DNA of 64,000 bases. Origin: an uncultured Muribaculaceae bacterium (GTDB lineage: Bacteria > Bacteroidota > Bacteroidia > Bacteroidales > Muribaculaceae). The DNA lies in NCBI GenBank assembly GCA_910585275.1, contig CAJUCW010000004.1:93175-157174 (forward strand), written 5' to 3'. Made by a program: the position numbers and the translations under genes. This document shows positions 31,881 to 39,962 of the stretch, one piece after another; within the stretch, counting starts at the first letter, position 1; each line of letters opens with the position of its first letter. The notes beneath the pieces were generated by a model that saw nothing but the letters and a program-made list of their open reading frames with translations, did no database searches and was not told the origin of the DNA.

Positions 31881-31902
31881 AATAAATAAATCAAAGTAAG
31901 AA

Positions 31903-32520
31903 ATGCCAGGATTATTAGGAAAGAAAATCGGAATGACATCCGTTTTCAGTGCCGACGGAAAGAATGTTCCGTGCACTGTTATCGAAGTAGGTCCTTGTGT
32001 GGTTACTCAGATCAAGACAGTGGAGAAAGACGGCTATGAGGCTGTCCAGGTAGGTTTCGAAGACAAAAAGGAGAAACATACCAACAAGCCCGAGGCCGGC
32101 CACTTTGCAAAGGCAGGAGTAACTCCCAAGCGTCACTTGGCCGAGTTCAAATCATTTGAGACCATGCCGGAGCTTGGCTCCACTCTCACTGTCGATCTCT
32201 TCCAGGAGGGAGGCTTCGTGGATGTAGTGGGCACGAGCAAGGGTAAAGGTTTCCAGGGCGTTGTGAAGCGTCATGGATTCGGTGGCGTAGGCCAGTCAAC
32301 ACACGGCCAGCACAACCGTCTCCGTGCGCCGGGTTCAATCGGTGCCTGCTCTTATCCCGCGAAAGTGTTCAAGGGACTTCGCATGGCAGGACAGATGGGC
32401 AACGAGCGTGTGACTGTGCAGAATCTCCAGGTGATCAAGGTGCTTCCCGAGCACAATTTGTTAATGATAAAGGGTTCCATCCCCGGAGCCAAAGGTTCAA
32501 TCGTTATAGTTGAGAAATAA
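31903..32520 (+). CDS. rplC: 50S ribosomal protein L3
   Basis: 205 residues. Conserved KGKGFQGVVKRHGFGG and the following THGQHNRLRAPGSIG mark the extension that reaches toward the peptidyl transferase centre. Its stop shares one base with the rplD start (TAATG), so the pair is translationally coupled. Confidence 0.98.
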   Translation: MPGLLGKKIGMTSVFSADGKNVPCTVIEVGPCVVTQIKTVEKDGYEAVQVGFEDKKEKHTNKPEAGHFAKAGVTPKRHLAEFKSFETMPELGSTLTVDLFQEGGFVDVVGTSKGKGFQGVVKRHGFGGVGQSTHGQHNRLRAPGSIGACSYPAKVFKGLRMAGQMGNERVTVQNLQVIKVLPEHNLLMIKGSIPGAKGSIVIVEK

Positions 32521-33155
32521 TGGAAGTAGCAGTATATAACATCAAAGGAGAAGACACAGGACGCAAAATCACTCTCAATGATGCAGTGTTTGCACGCGAT
32601 TTGAGCGAAGGCAACGCCGACCACACTATCTATCTCGACGTTAAACAGTTCTTGGGCAACCAGCGTCAGGGCACCCACAAAAGCAAGGAGCGTAGCGAGA
32701 TTTCAGGCTCAACGCGCAAGCTCGGCCGTCAGAAGGGCGGCGGCGGCGCTCGCCGTGGCGACATCAATTCGCCCCTTCTCCGCGGAGGCGCTACAGTGTT
32801 TGGCCCGCGTCCGCGTGACTACCGTACGAAGCTCAACAAGAAAATGAAGCAGCTTGCCCGCAAGATTGCCCTCACATCGAAGGCTCAGGCAGGAAGCATC
32901 TTCGTTATCGAGAACTTCAATTTTGAGAAACCTTGCACAAAAGACTGGGTCAACATCGCCAAGAGCTTCAAGCTTGAAGAGAAGAAAACTCTTCTCGTGA
33001 TGAACGACCTTGACAATAACGTGCTTCTTTCAGTTCGCAACGTGCCTAACGCTCTCATGCAGCAGGCCGCCGACCTGAACGCCTACACTTTGCTCAACAA
33101 TGACGCCATCCTCATGACCGAGGGCAGCGTGGAGCTGATCAACGAGAACTTCTAA
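32520..33155 (+). CDS. rplD: 50S ribosomal protein L4
   Basis: 211 residues. The conserved tunnel loop is recognisable (RSEISGSTRKLGRQKGGGGA, then ARRGDINSPLLRGGATVFGP). In E. coli L4 represses the S10 operon; whether this happens here is unknown. The start overlaps rplC by one base. Confidence 0.98.
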   Translation: MEVAVYNIKGEDTGRKITLNDAVFARDLSEGNADHTIYLDVKQFLGNQRQGTHKSKERSEISGSTRKLGRQKGGGGARRGDINSPLLRGGATVFGPRPRDYRTKLNKKMKQLARKIALTSKAQAGSIFVIENFNFEKPCTKDWVNIAKSFKLEEKKTLLVMNDLDNNVLLSVRNVPNALMQQAADLNAYTLLNNDAILMTEGSVELINENF

Positions 33156-33173
33156 AATAAGGAGATATAGAAA

Positions 33174-33464
33174 ATGGATATTCAGATCAAACCCCTTGTG
33201 ACGGAAAAGGCAACCGCCTACAGCGAGAAGCAGAATTGCTACACATTTGCTGTGTCTCCCGACGCCAACAAATTCCAGATTAAGGATATTGTGGAGAAAC
33301 TCTACAATGTTCGCGTCGTGAAAGTAAACACCGCCCTCTATGCCGGCAAGCGCAAACAGCGTTACACCAAGGGAGGGCTCATCCGCGGTCAGAAACCGGC
33401 CTTCAAGAAGGCATACGTGACTGTGGCAGAAGGACAGAAGATAGATTACTATAGCAACATTTAA
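33174..33464 (+). CDS. rplW: 50S ribosomal protein L23
   Basis: 96 residues, beginning MDIQIKPLVTEKATAYSE, as usual for L23 at the tunnel exit. It is preceded by aaggaga (33159-33165), eight bases before the ATG, one of the few Shine-Dalgarno-like sites in this window. Confidence 0.97.
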   Translation: MDIQIKPLVTEKATAYSEKQNCYTFAVSPDANKFQIKDIVEKLYNVRVVKVNTALYAGKRKQRYTKGGLIRGQKPAFKKAYVTVAEGQKIDYYSNI

Positions 33465-33469
33465 ATCAG

Positions 33470-34342
33470 ATGGCAGTAAGAAAATTTAAGCCCGTTACCC
33501 CCGGGCAAAGACACAAGATTATTGGTGTGTTCCGCAATGAGATCGCCATAGCCAAGCCCGCCGAGGGTGGCGAGAGCGTAAAGAAAGTCTCGAAAATCAC
33601 ACCAGAAAAGTCTCTTACTGTGGGCAAGCGTTCCACAGGCGGCCGCAACTCTTCGGGTCATCTTTCAACCCGTTACCGTGGCGGCGGTCATAAGAGAAAA
33701 TTGCGTCTCGTTGATTTCAAGAGAACCAACGACGGCGTACCGGCAGTTGTGAAGACCATCGAATATGATCCCAACCGTTCGGCACGCATCGCGCTGCTTT
33801 ATTATCAGGATGGCTCGAAGGCTTACATGATCGCTCCTAACGGACTTGAGGTGGGCCAGACAGTCATGAGCGGGGAGAATGCCGCTCCTGAGGTGGGCAA
33901 CAGCCTTCCTTTGTCGAAGATACCTGTAGGTACTCTTATCCATTGTATAGAGCTTCGTCCTGGCCAGGGTGCCGCTATGGCACGTTCAGCCGGAACGTTC
34001 GCTCAGCTCACATCCCGCGAGGGAGACTATGCGATAATCAAATTGCCTTCCGGAGAAACCCGGAAAGTGCTTCTCACCTGCCGTGCTACGGTGGGCGTTG
34101 TCGGCAACTCCGACCATGCCCTCGAGCAGAGCGGTAAAGCCGGACGTTCTCGTTGGCTTGGCCGCCGCCCGCACAACCGTGGTGTGGTTATGAACCCTGT
34201 CGATCACCCGATGGGTGGTGGCGAGGGCCGTCAGTCTGGTGGACATCCCCGTTCGCGTACAGGCCTTTATGCAAAGGGCTTGAAGACACGCTCGCCGAAG
34301 AAGCACTCTTCGAAGTATATCATTGAAAGAAGGAAAAAGTAA
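33470..34342 (+). CDS. rplB: 50S ribosomal protein L2 with N-terminal insertion
   Basis: 290 residues against about 273-277 usually. The extra ~15 residues lie between the conserved start (MAVRKFKPVTPGQRHK) and GKRSTGGRN, in the segment around residues 20-45. The rest is standard, including NPVDHPMGGGEGR near the peptidyl transferase centre (MGGGEG in place of the more common HGGGEG). Confidence 0.97.
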   Translation: MAVRKFKPVTPGQRHKIIGVFRNEIAIAKPAEGGESVKKVSKITPEKSLTVGKRSTGGRNSSGHLSTRYRGGGHKRKLRLVDFKRTNDGVPAVVKTIEYDPNRSARIALLYYQDGSKAYMIAPNGLEVGQTVMSGENAAPEVGNSLPLSKIPVGTLIHCIELRPGQGAAMARSAGTFAQLTSREGDYAIIKLPSGETRKVLLTCRATVGVVGNSDHALEQSGKAGRSRWLGRRPHNRGVVMNPVDHPMGGGEGRQSGGHPRSRTGLYAKGLKTRSPKKHSSKYIIERRKK

Positions 34343-34364
34343 ATTTGATTAAAAGAAGTCAATT

Positions 34365-34634
34365 ATGAGTCGTTCGCTTAAAAAAGGACCGTTTATCAGT
34401 GTGAAGCTGGAGAAGAAGGTCGCAGCCATGGACGAAAGCGGCAAAAAGTCAGTTATCAAGACCTGGAGCCGTGCGTCTATGATTTCCCCTGATTTCGTAG
34501 GCCACACATTTGCAGTGCACAACGGCAACAAGTTTATCCCCGTCTATGTGACAGAGAACATGGTGGGCCATAAGCTTGGCGAATTCGCGCCTACGCGCAC
34601 ATTCCGCGGCCACGCAGGCAATAAGAAGAAATAA
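34365..34634 (+). CDS. rpsS: 30S ribosomal protein S19
   Basis: 89 residues, starting MSRSLKKGPFISVKLEKK and ending in the conserved GEFAPTRTFRGHAGNKKK. It binds 16S rRNA in the 30S head with S13. It follows rplB by 22 bases. Confidence 0.98.
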   Translation: MSRSLKKGPFISVKLEKKVAAMDESGKKSVIKTWSRASMISPDFVGHTFAVHNGNKFIPVYVTENMVGHKLGEFAPTRTFRGHAGNKKK

Positions 34635-34683
34635 TTGCCGCCCCGCAAATAACAACAGTCAAAAAAAATAGCAAATAAATACA

Positions 34684-35088
34684 ATGGGTGTAAGAAAAAG
34701 AAAAGCAGCCGACGCCATCAAAGAGGCTCGCAAGAGCGAATATTTCGCAAAGCTGCATAATGTGCCGTCATCGCCCCGCAAGATGCGCCTCGTGGTGGAT
34801 ATGATCCGCGGCGAGGAAGTGTTTAAGGCTCTCGGCATCCTTAAATTCTCCAATAAGGAGGCTGCCCGCAAGGTCGAGAAGTTGCTTCGTAGCGCTATCG
34901 CCAATTGGGAGCAGAAAAACGAACGTAAGGCAGAGGCCGGTGAGCTCTGTGTGAAGACAGTCTTCGTTGACTGCGCTCCTATGCTCAAGCGTCTCCGTCC
35001 CGCGCCCCAGGGCCGCGGCTACCGTATCCGCAAGCGTTCTAACCATGTGACATTGTTTGTCGATACTATTAATAACGAAAAAGCTTGA
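34684..35088 (+). CDS. rplV: 50S ribosomal protein L22
   Basis: 134 residues with the SPRKMRLVVDMIRG stretch and the tunnel beta-hairpin APMLKRLRPAPQGRGYRI. The tip shows no obvious deletion of the sort linked to macrolide resistance. It ends seven bases before rpsC. Confidence 0.98.
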   Translation: MGVRKRKAADAIKEARKSEYFAKLHNVPSSPRKMRLVVDMIRGEEVFKALGILKFSNKEAARKVEKLLRSAIANWEQKNERKAEAGELCVKTVFVDCAPMLKRLRPAPQGRGYRIRKRSNHVTLFVDTINNEKA

Positions 35089-35095
35089 TTGAAAG

Positions 35096-35827
35096 ATGGG
35101 ACAGAAAGTTAATCCGATCAGCAACCGTTTGGGCGTTATCCGCGGTTGGGACTCAAACTGGTATGGCGGAAAGAAATACGGCGAGACCCTCCTCGAGGAC
35201 TCAATGATCCGTAAGTATCTCCGCACTCGTCTTGCAAAGGCAAGCGTTTCGAGAATCATAATCGAGCGTACGCTCAAGATGGTCACCGTTACTATCTGCA
35301 CTTCCCGTCCCGGTATGGTTATCGGCAAGGGTGGAAAAGATGTTGACGATTTGAAGGACGAGCTCAAGAAGCTCACCGACAAAGACGTGCAGATTAATAT
35401 CCACGAAATCAAGCGTCCTGAACTCGATGCTGAAATCGTGGCTACCAACATCGCACGCCAGATCGAAAACAAAGTGGCTTACCGTCGTGCCGTCAAGATG
35501 GCAGTGGCTTCTACCATGCGCATGGGTGCCGAAGGCATCAAGGTGCAGGTGAGCGGCCGCCTGAATGGTGCTGAAATGGCTCGCTCGGAGATGTTTAAGG
35601 AAGGTCGTACGCCTCTCCACACTCTCCGTGCCGACATCGATTATGCACTCGTCGAGGCTCTCACGAAGGTGGGAATCATCGGAATCAAGGTGTGGATTTG
35701 CCGAGGAGAGATTTATGGCAAGAAGGAGCTCGCTCCAGCCTATGCCGTAGGTCAGAAGGAGACTGGCCGTCCGCAGGGCGGCGGTCGTAAGGGCGGTTTC
35801 CGCAACAAGAAAAACAACAACCGTTAA
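35096..35827 (+). CDS. rpsC: 30S ribosomal protein S3
   Basis: 243 residues. It begins MGQKVNPISNRLGVIRGWDS. A KH domain with VIGKGGKDVDDL and a C-terminal domain with SGRLNGAEMARSE follow, then a basic tail (GGGRKGGFRNKKNNNR). It forms part of the mRNA entry channel. Confidence 0.98.
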   Translation: MGQKVNPISNRLGVIRGWDSNWYGGKKYGETLLEDSMIRKYLRTRLAKASVSRIIIERTLKMVTVTICTSRPGMVIGKGGKDVDDLKDELKKLTDKDVQINIHEIKRPELDAEIVATNIARQIENKVAYRRAVKMAVASTMRMGAEGIKVQVSGRLNGAEMARSEMFKEGRTPLHTLRADIDYALVEALTKVGIIGIKVWICRGEIYGKKELAPAYAVGQKETGRPQGGGRKGGFRNKKNNNR

Positions 35828-35842
35828 TAAGAAAGACCGACA

Positions 35843-36274
35843 ATGTTACAACCTAAAAAGACCAGATACCGCCGTTCGCAAAAAGGCCGCATGAAAGGTG
35901 AGGCCCAGAGAGGCAACCAGCTCGCCTTCGGTTCGTTCGGCATCAAGACACTTGAGTCGAAATGGATCACCGGCCGTCAGATTGAGGCTGCCCGTGTGGC
36001 GGTGACACGTTACATGCAGCGTCAAGGCCAGATTTGGATTCGCATTTTCCCGGACAAGCCAATCACCAAGAAGCCTGCCGAGGTGCGAATGGGTAAAGGT
36101 AAAGGTAACCCCGAGGGGTTCGTTGCGCCTGTAACCCCGGGACGTATCCTTATTGAGGTTGAGGGAGTTCCATTCGATATCGCCAAGGAGGCACTTCGTC
36201 TGGCAGCCCAAAAACTTCCTGTGATCACAAAGTTTGTGGTTCGCCGCGACTACGATCCCAACCAGAACGTCTAA
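35843..36274 (+). CDS. rplP: 50S ribosomal protein L16
   Basis: 143 residues. MLQPKKTRYRRSQKGRMKG and the later RMGKGKGNPEGFVAPV loop are typical. It sits near the A site and central protuberance. An 83-base spacer holding a very stable hairpin separates it from rpmC. Confidence 0.98.
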   Translation: MLQPKKTRYRRSQKGRMKGEAQRGNQLAFGSFGIKTLESKWITGRQIEAARVAVTRYMQRQGQIWIRIFPDKPITKKPAEVRMGKGKGNPEGFVAPVTPGRILIEVEGVPFDIAKEALRLAAQKLPVITKFVVRRDYDPNQNV

Positions 36275-36290
36275 TAAAATCGGAGTTTTT

Positions 36291-36333
36291 CCGTTATAAC
36301 TCCGGAGCCTTTCCGAATCCGGAGTTATAACGG
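36291..36333 (+). promoter_or_regulatory. 16-bp perfect hairpin between rplP and rpmC
   Basis: Arms 36291-36306 and 36318-36333 pair perfectly around an 11-base loop (gcctttccgaa). No T-tract follows (gctctcaaaag), so it is not an ordinary terminator. In the middle of a co-transcribed ribosomal operon it may be an RNase cleavage or stabilising site, or a protein-binding leader. Confidence 0.7.
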
Positions 36334-36357
36334 GCTCTCAAAAGACAAATAAATAAT

Positions 36358-36579
36358 ATGAAAAAGGAAGAAATCAAGGAATTAAGCATTCAGGAACTGC
36401 AGGCACAGATCGAGGCTTGCGAGAAGGCTTATCGTGAATTGAAAGTAGCGCACGCGATATCTCCCATCGACAATCCCTCCAAGATTACAAAAGATCGTAA
36501 GGAGATTGCCCGCTTGAAGACTGTGTTGCGCCAAAAGGAACTTGCCGCCAAGGCAGCAGCTCCTGTAGTAAACAACTGA
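36358..36579 (+). CDS. rpmC: 50S ribosomal protein L29
   Basis: 73 residues, helical, with MKKEEIKELSIQELQAQIE and the conserved KDRKEIARLKTVLRQKE. It lies at the tunnel exit beside L23. It is separated from the preceding rplP by the hairpin spacer. Confidence 0.96.
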   Translation: MKKEEIKELSIQELQAQIEACEKAYRELKVAHAISPIDNPSKITKDRKEIARLKTVLRQKELAAKAAAPVVNN

Positions 36580-36601
36580 TCCCAAAAAGTATTTAAGAAA
36601 A

Positions 36602-36862
36602 ATGGAAGAAAAACGTCATTTGAGAAAAGAAAGAATTGGGGTTGTTTCGAGCAACAAATGTGACAAGACCATTACGGTTGAAATCAAGTGGAAAGAGAAG
36701 CACCCGATTTATGGAAAATTTGTCAACAAGACAAAGAAGTATCATGCTCATGATGAGAACAACGAGTGCTCTATAGGCGATACCGTACGCCTGATGGAGA
36801 CCCGTCCTCTGAGCAAGACGAAGAGATGGAGACTTGTGGAAATCATTGAAAAAGTTAAGTAA
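36602..36862 (+). CDS. rpsQ: 30S ribosomal protein S17
   Basis: 86 residues with RKERIGVVSSNKCDKTITVE and HDENNECSIGDTVRLMETRP, the typical OB-fold sequence. It ends two bases before rplN. Confidence 0.97.
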   Translation: MEEKRHLRKERIGVVSSNKCDKTITVEIKWKEKHPIYGKFVNKTKKYHAHDENNECSIGDTVRLMETRPLSKTKRWRLVEIIEKVK

Positions 36863-36864
36863 TT

Positions 36865-37230
36865 ATGATACAGACTGAATCACGTCTTACAGTAGCTGAC
36901 AACAGCGGCGCTAAGGAAGCGCTCTGCATCCACGTGCTCGGCGGCACAGGCCGTCGCTACGCATCGGTTGGCGACATCATCGTCGTGACCGTGAAGAGCA
37001 CGATCCCTTCGTCCGATGTGAAGAAGGGCACTGTCTCGAAGGCTGTGGTGGTCCGCACGAAGAAGGAAATCCGTCGTCCCGACGGAAGCTACATCCGCTT
37101 CGACGACAACGCCTGTGTGTTGCTTAACAACGCCGGTGAAATCCGCGGCACCCGTATTTTCGGCCCCGTTGCCCGTGAGCTCCGTGCCACAAACATGAAG
37201 ATTGTGTCGCTCGCGCCCGAGGTGCTTTAA
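36865..37230 (+). CDS. rplN: 50S ribosomal protein L14
   Basis: 121 residues. MIQTESRLTVADNSGAKEAL and the central KAVVVRTKKEIRRPDGSYIR are diagnostic. L14 forms an intersubunit bridge and is the docking site of the silencing factor RsfS. Confidence 0.98.
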   Translation: MIQTESRLTVADNSGAKEALCIHVLGGTGRRYASVGDIIVVTVKSTIPSSDVKKGTVSKAVVVRTKKEIRRPDGSYIRFDDNACVLLNNAGEIRGTRIFGPVARELRATNMKIVSLAPEVL

Positions 37231-37257
37231 TGTCAAGTTAAAAAAACGAAAAGTAAA

Positions 37258-37578
37258 ATGGCAAAATTCCATATAAAGAAGGGCGATACGGTCTATGTAA
37301 ATGCCGGCGACGACAAGGGCAAGACCGGTCGTGTGCTCGAGGTGCTTGTTAAGAAACAGCGCGCACTCGTGGAGGGCATCAACATTGTCTCGAAGAGCAT
37401 GAAGCCCAATGCTAAATATCCTCAGGGAGGAATAGTGAAAATCGAGGCTCCCGTCCACATCTCTAACCTGAATGTGGTAGACCCTAAGACCGGCAAGCCC
37501 ACTCGTATCGGCCGCAAGCTGAACGATGCCGGCAAACTCGTACGTTATTCTAAGAAATCAGGAGAGGAGATTAAGTAA
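37258..37578 (+). CDS. rplX: 50S ribosomal protein L24
   Basis: 106 residues with a KOW motif (KKGDTVYVNAGDDKGKTGRV) and IVKIEAPVHISNLNVVDP. It is an assembly initiator of the 50S subunit. Its stop overlaps the rplE start (TAATG). Confidence 0.97.
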   Translation: MAKFHIKKGDTVYVNAGDDKGKTGRVLEVLVKKQRALVEGINIVSKSMKPNAKYPQGGIVKIEAPVHISNLNVVDPKTGKPTRIGRKLNDAGKLVRYSKKSGEEIK

Positions 37579-38126
37579 TGAGCGAAACAACACTTGGTAA
37601 AGACTATAAGGAGAGGATAGTTCCGGAACTCCAGAAAGAGTTCAACTATTCGTCAGTGATGCAGGTGCCCCGCCTTGAGAAGATTGTTATCAACCAGGGC
37701 CTCGGCGCTGCCACACAGGATAAGAAACTCATCGAGACCGCCATCAACGAGCTTACCGCCATTACCGGCCAGAAAGCCGTTCCGACGCTTTCGAAGAAAG
37801 ATATCTCCAACTTCAAACTTCGTAAGAAAATGCCCATCGGCGCGATGGTGACCTTGCGTCGTGAGAAGATGTATGAGTTCCTTGAGAGACTCGTAAGGGT
37901 GGCGCTTCCGCGTATCCGCGACTTCAAGGGAATCAACTCCAAGCTTGACGGACGTGGCAACTACACGCTCGGCATCCAGGAGCAGATTATCTTCCCCGAG
38001 ATCAATATCGACAATGTTCCGAAGCTTCAGGGTATGAATATCACTTTCGTGACTTCAGCACCCACCGACGAGGAGGGCTTCGCACTCCTCAAAAAATTCG
38101 GACTTCCCTTTAAACACGAAAAATAA
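37578..38126 (+). CDS. rplE: 50S ribosomal protein L5
   Basis: 182 residues. RLEKIVINQGLGAATQDKK and IGAMVTLRREKMYEFLERL are typical. It binds 5S rRNA in the central protuberance. It starts within the rplX stop and ends five bases before rpsN. Confidence 0.98.
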   Translation: MSETTLGKDYKERIVPELQKEFNYSSVMQVPRLEKIVINQGLGAATQDKKLIETAINELTAITGQKAVPTLSKKDISNFKLRKKMPIGAMVTLRREKMYEFLERLVRVALPRIRDFKGINSKLDGRGNYTLGIQEQIIFPEINIDNVPKLQGMNITFVTSAPTDEEGFALLKKFGLPFKHEK

Positions 38127-38131
38127 TAGCT

Positions 38132-38434
38132 ATGGCAAAAGAATCAATGAAAGCCCGTGAGGTGAAACGCCAGAAGCTGGTTGAGAAGTATGCCGCAAAG
38201 AAAGCTGCCCTTAAGAAAGCTGCTCTTGCAGACGCCGAGGGTAATATTGACTATGAGGCTCTTACCAAACTTCAGAAGCTTCCTAAGAATGCCTCGAAAG
38301 TGCGTCTTCACAACCGTTGCGTGATTACAGGCCGTCCGAAAGGTTACATGCGTCAGTTCGGCATTTCCAGGATTCAGTTCCGTGAAATGGCGTCTGCCGG
38401 TTTGATTCCGGGCGTAAAGAAAGCGAGCTGGTGA
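38132..38434 (+). CDS. rpsN: 30S ribosomal protein S14, zinc-free type
   Basis: 100 residues with HNRCVITGRPKGYMRQFGIS and the invariant C-terminal GLIPGVKKASW. The four-cysteine zinc ribbon of the short form is absent, so it is the long C-minus type. A 187-base structured spacer follows. Confidence 0.97.
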   Translation: MAKESMKAREVKRQKLVEKYAAKKAALKKAALADAEGNIDYEALTKLQKLPKNASKVRLHNRCVITGRPKGYMRQFGISRIQFREMASAGLIPGVKKASW

Positions 38435-38465
38435 CAATAAATCGCGTCACAGACACGTTATAGTA

Positions 38466-38514
38466 ATTGGTGGCATCCCATGGCGAAGGAAAATAGTCGT
38501 GGGAAGCCTCCAAT
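38466..38514 (+). promoter_or_regulatory. Long stem-loop in rpsN-rpsH spacer
   Basis: Arms 38466-38480 and 38500-38514 pair at 13 of 15 positions, with one U-U and one A-A mismatch, around a 19-base loop. The spacer (38435-38621) is the largest in the cluster and has no reading frame. In E. coli S8 represses the spc operon by binding an rRNA-like hairpin near rplE. This could be a Bacteroidetes counterpart placed directly ahead of rpsH. Confidence 0.6.
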
Positions 38515-38621
38515 CATTGTGGCATTATATGGCTTAACCCCATTGATGTCCAGACAAAAAAGAGACAAAGTGAAAATTAAATATTGTTCGGAAATTCTGA
38601 ATCAATTTAACAATCAAAACA

Positions 38622-39020
38622 ATGACTGATCCAATAGCAGATTATTTGACGAGATTGAGAAACGCCATCCGTGCGGGTCATCGCGTGGTGGAGATTCCGT
38701 CTTCAAAAATTAAAAAGGAGATCACGAAAATCCTTTTTGACCAGGGCTATATCCTGAACTACAAGTTCATGGAAGGTCCTACTCCTTCGGGCACAATAAA
38801 GATTGCGCTCAAGTATGATCCCGTTGACAAGGTGAGTGCTATCAAGAACCTCCACCGTGTGTCGCGTCCGGGTCTTCGCCAATATACCGGCTACAAAGAT
38901 ATGCCCCGCGTATTGAACGGCCTCGGTATCGCAATCCTTAGCACCAGCCGCGGTGTGATGACAAACAAAGAGGCCAAAGAGCGTAAGATCGGCGGCGAAG
39001 TATTGTGTTACGTTTATTAA
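38622..39020 (+). CDS. rpsH: 30S ribosomal protein S8
   Basis: 132 residues. MTDPIADYLTRLRNAIRAGH and the C-terminal GIAILSTSRGVMTNKEAK are diagnostic. S8 binds the central domain of 16S rRNA and is the spc-operon repressor in E. coli. A long structured spacer precedes it. Confidence 0.98.
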   Translation: MTDPIADYLTRLRNAIRAGHRVVEIPSSKIKKEITKILFDQGYILNYKFMEGPTPSGTIKIALKYDPVDKVSAIKNLHRVSRPGLRQYTGYKDMPRVLNGLGIAILSTSRGVMTNKEAKERKIGGEVLCYVY

Positions 39021-39039
39021 TCAATAGGAGGTATTCAAT

Positions 39040-39594
39040 ATGTCAAGAATTGGTAAAGCACCCATAGAGATACCTGCTGGCGTGACCGTACAGGTAAAGG
39101 ATAATGTTGTGACCGTTAAAGGCCCTAAAGGTGAGCTTTCGCAGGAAATCAATCCTGTCATTATCATTGAGCAGGAGGGCAATCAACTTGAACTCAAGCG
39201 TCCGGACGACGAGCGTCAGAACCGTGCAATGCATGGTCTATACCGCGCTCTTATCCACAATATGGTGGTAGGCGTGTCGGAAGGCTACAAGAAGGAGATG
39301 GAACTCGTAGGCGTGGGTTATCGTGCCGCCGCCACCAACCAGGTGTTGGAGCTGTCGTTGGGTTATTCACACGCTATTTATATCAAGCTTCCCAAGGAGA
39401 TAAAGGTAGAGGCTAAGACAGAGCGTAACAAAAACCCGCTCATCATTCTCGAGAGCGCCGACAAGCAGCTTCTCGGCCAGGTATGTGCCAAAATCCGTTC
39501 TCTCCGCAAGCCCGAGCCCTACAAGGGTAAAGGTATCAAGTTTGTTGGCGAGATTATCCGTCGTAAGAGTGGTAAGTCAGCCAACGCAAAATAA
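39040..39594 (+). CDS. rplF: 50S ribosomal protein L6
   Basis: 184 residues of duplicated L6 fold, starting MSRIGKAPIEIPAGV and ending EPYKGKGIKFVGEIIRRKSG. It has a textbook Shine-Dalgarno aggaggt (39026-39032) seven bases before the ATG, unusual beside its SD-less neighbours. Confidence 0.98.
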   Translation: MSRIGKAPIEIPAGVTVQVKDNVVTVKGPKGELSQEINPVIIIEQEGNQLELKRPDDERQNRAMHGLYRALIHNMVVGVSEGYKKEMELVGVGYRAAATNQVLELSLGYSHAIYIKLPKEIKVEAKTERNKNPLIILESADKQLLGQVCAKIRSLRKPEPYKGKGIKFVGEIIRRKSGKSANAK

Positions 39595-39611
39595 TATAAA
39601 CAAGGAAGACT

Positions 39612-39953
39612 ATGATATCCAAGATAGCAAGAAGAAACAAGATCAAAACCCGTATCCGCGGGAAGATTTCGGGCACAGCCGAGCGTCCGCGCATGAGTGT
39701 GTTCCGCAGCAACAAGGGCATCTATGTACAGCTTATCGACGACCTTGCCGGCCGCACATTGGTTGCAGCTTCGTCGAAAGGGCTTGAAGGCGGCACAAAA
39801 ATTGAGGTTGCCGCCCGTGTAGGCGCAGAAATTGCAAAGAAGGCTCTGGAGAGTGGCATCACAACTGTCGTATTCGACCGTAACGGCTACCTCTTCCATG
39901 GCAGGGTAAAATCATTGGCCGATGCAGCTCGCGAGGCCGGTCTTAAATTTTAA
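39612..39953 (+). CDS. rplR: 50S ribosomal protein L18
   Basis: 113 residues: a basic N-terminus (IARRNKIKTRIRGKISGT), ERPRMSVFRSNKGIYVQLIDD and the C-terminal FDRNGYLFHGRVKSLADAAR. It binds 5S rRNA with L5. It ends nine bases before rpsE. Confidence 0.97.
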   Translation: MISKIARRNKIKTRIRGKISGTAERPRMSVFRSNKGIYVQLIDDLAGRTLVAASSKGLEGGTKIEVAARVGAEIAKKALESGITTVVFDRNGYLFHGRVKSLADAAREAGLKF

Positions 39954-39962
39954 GCGAAAATC

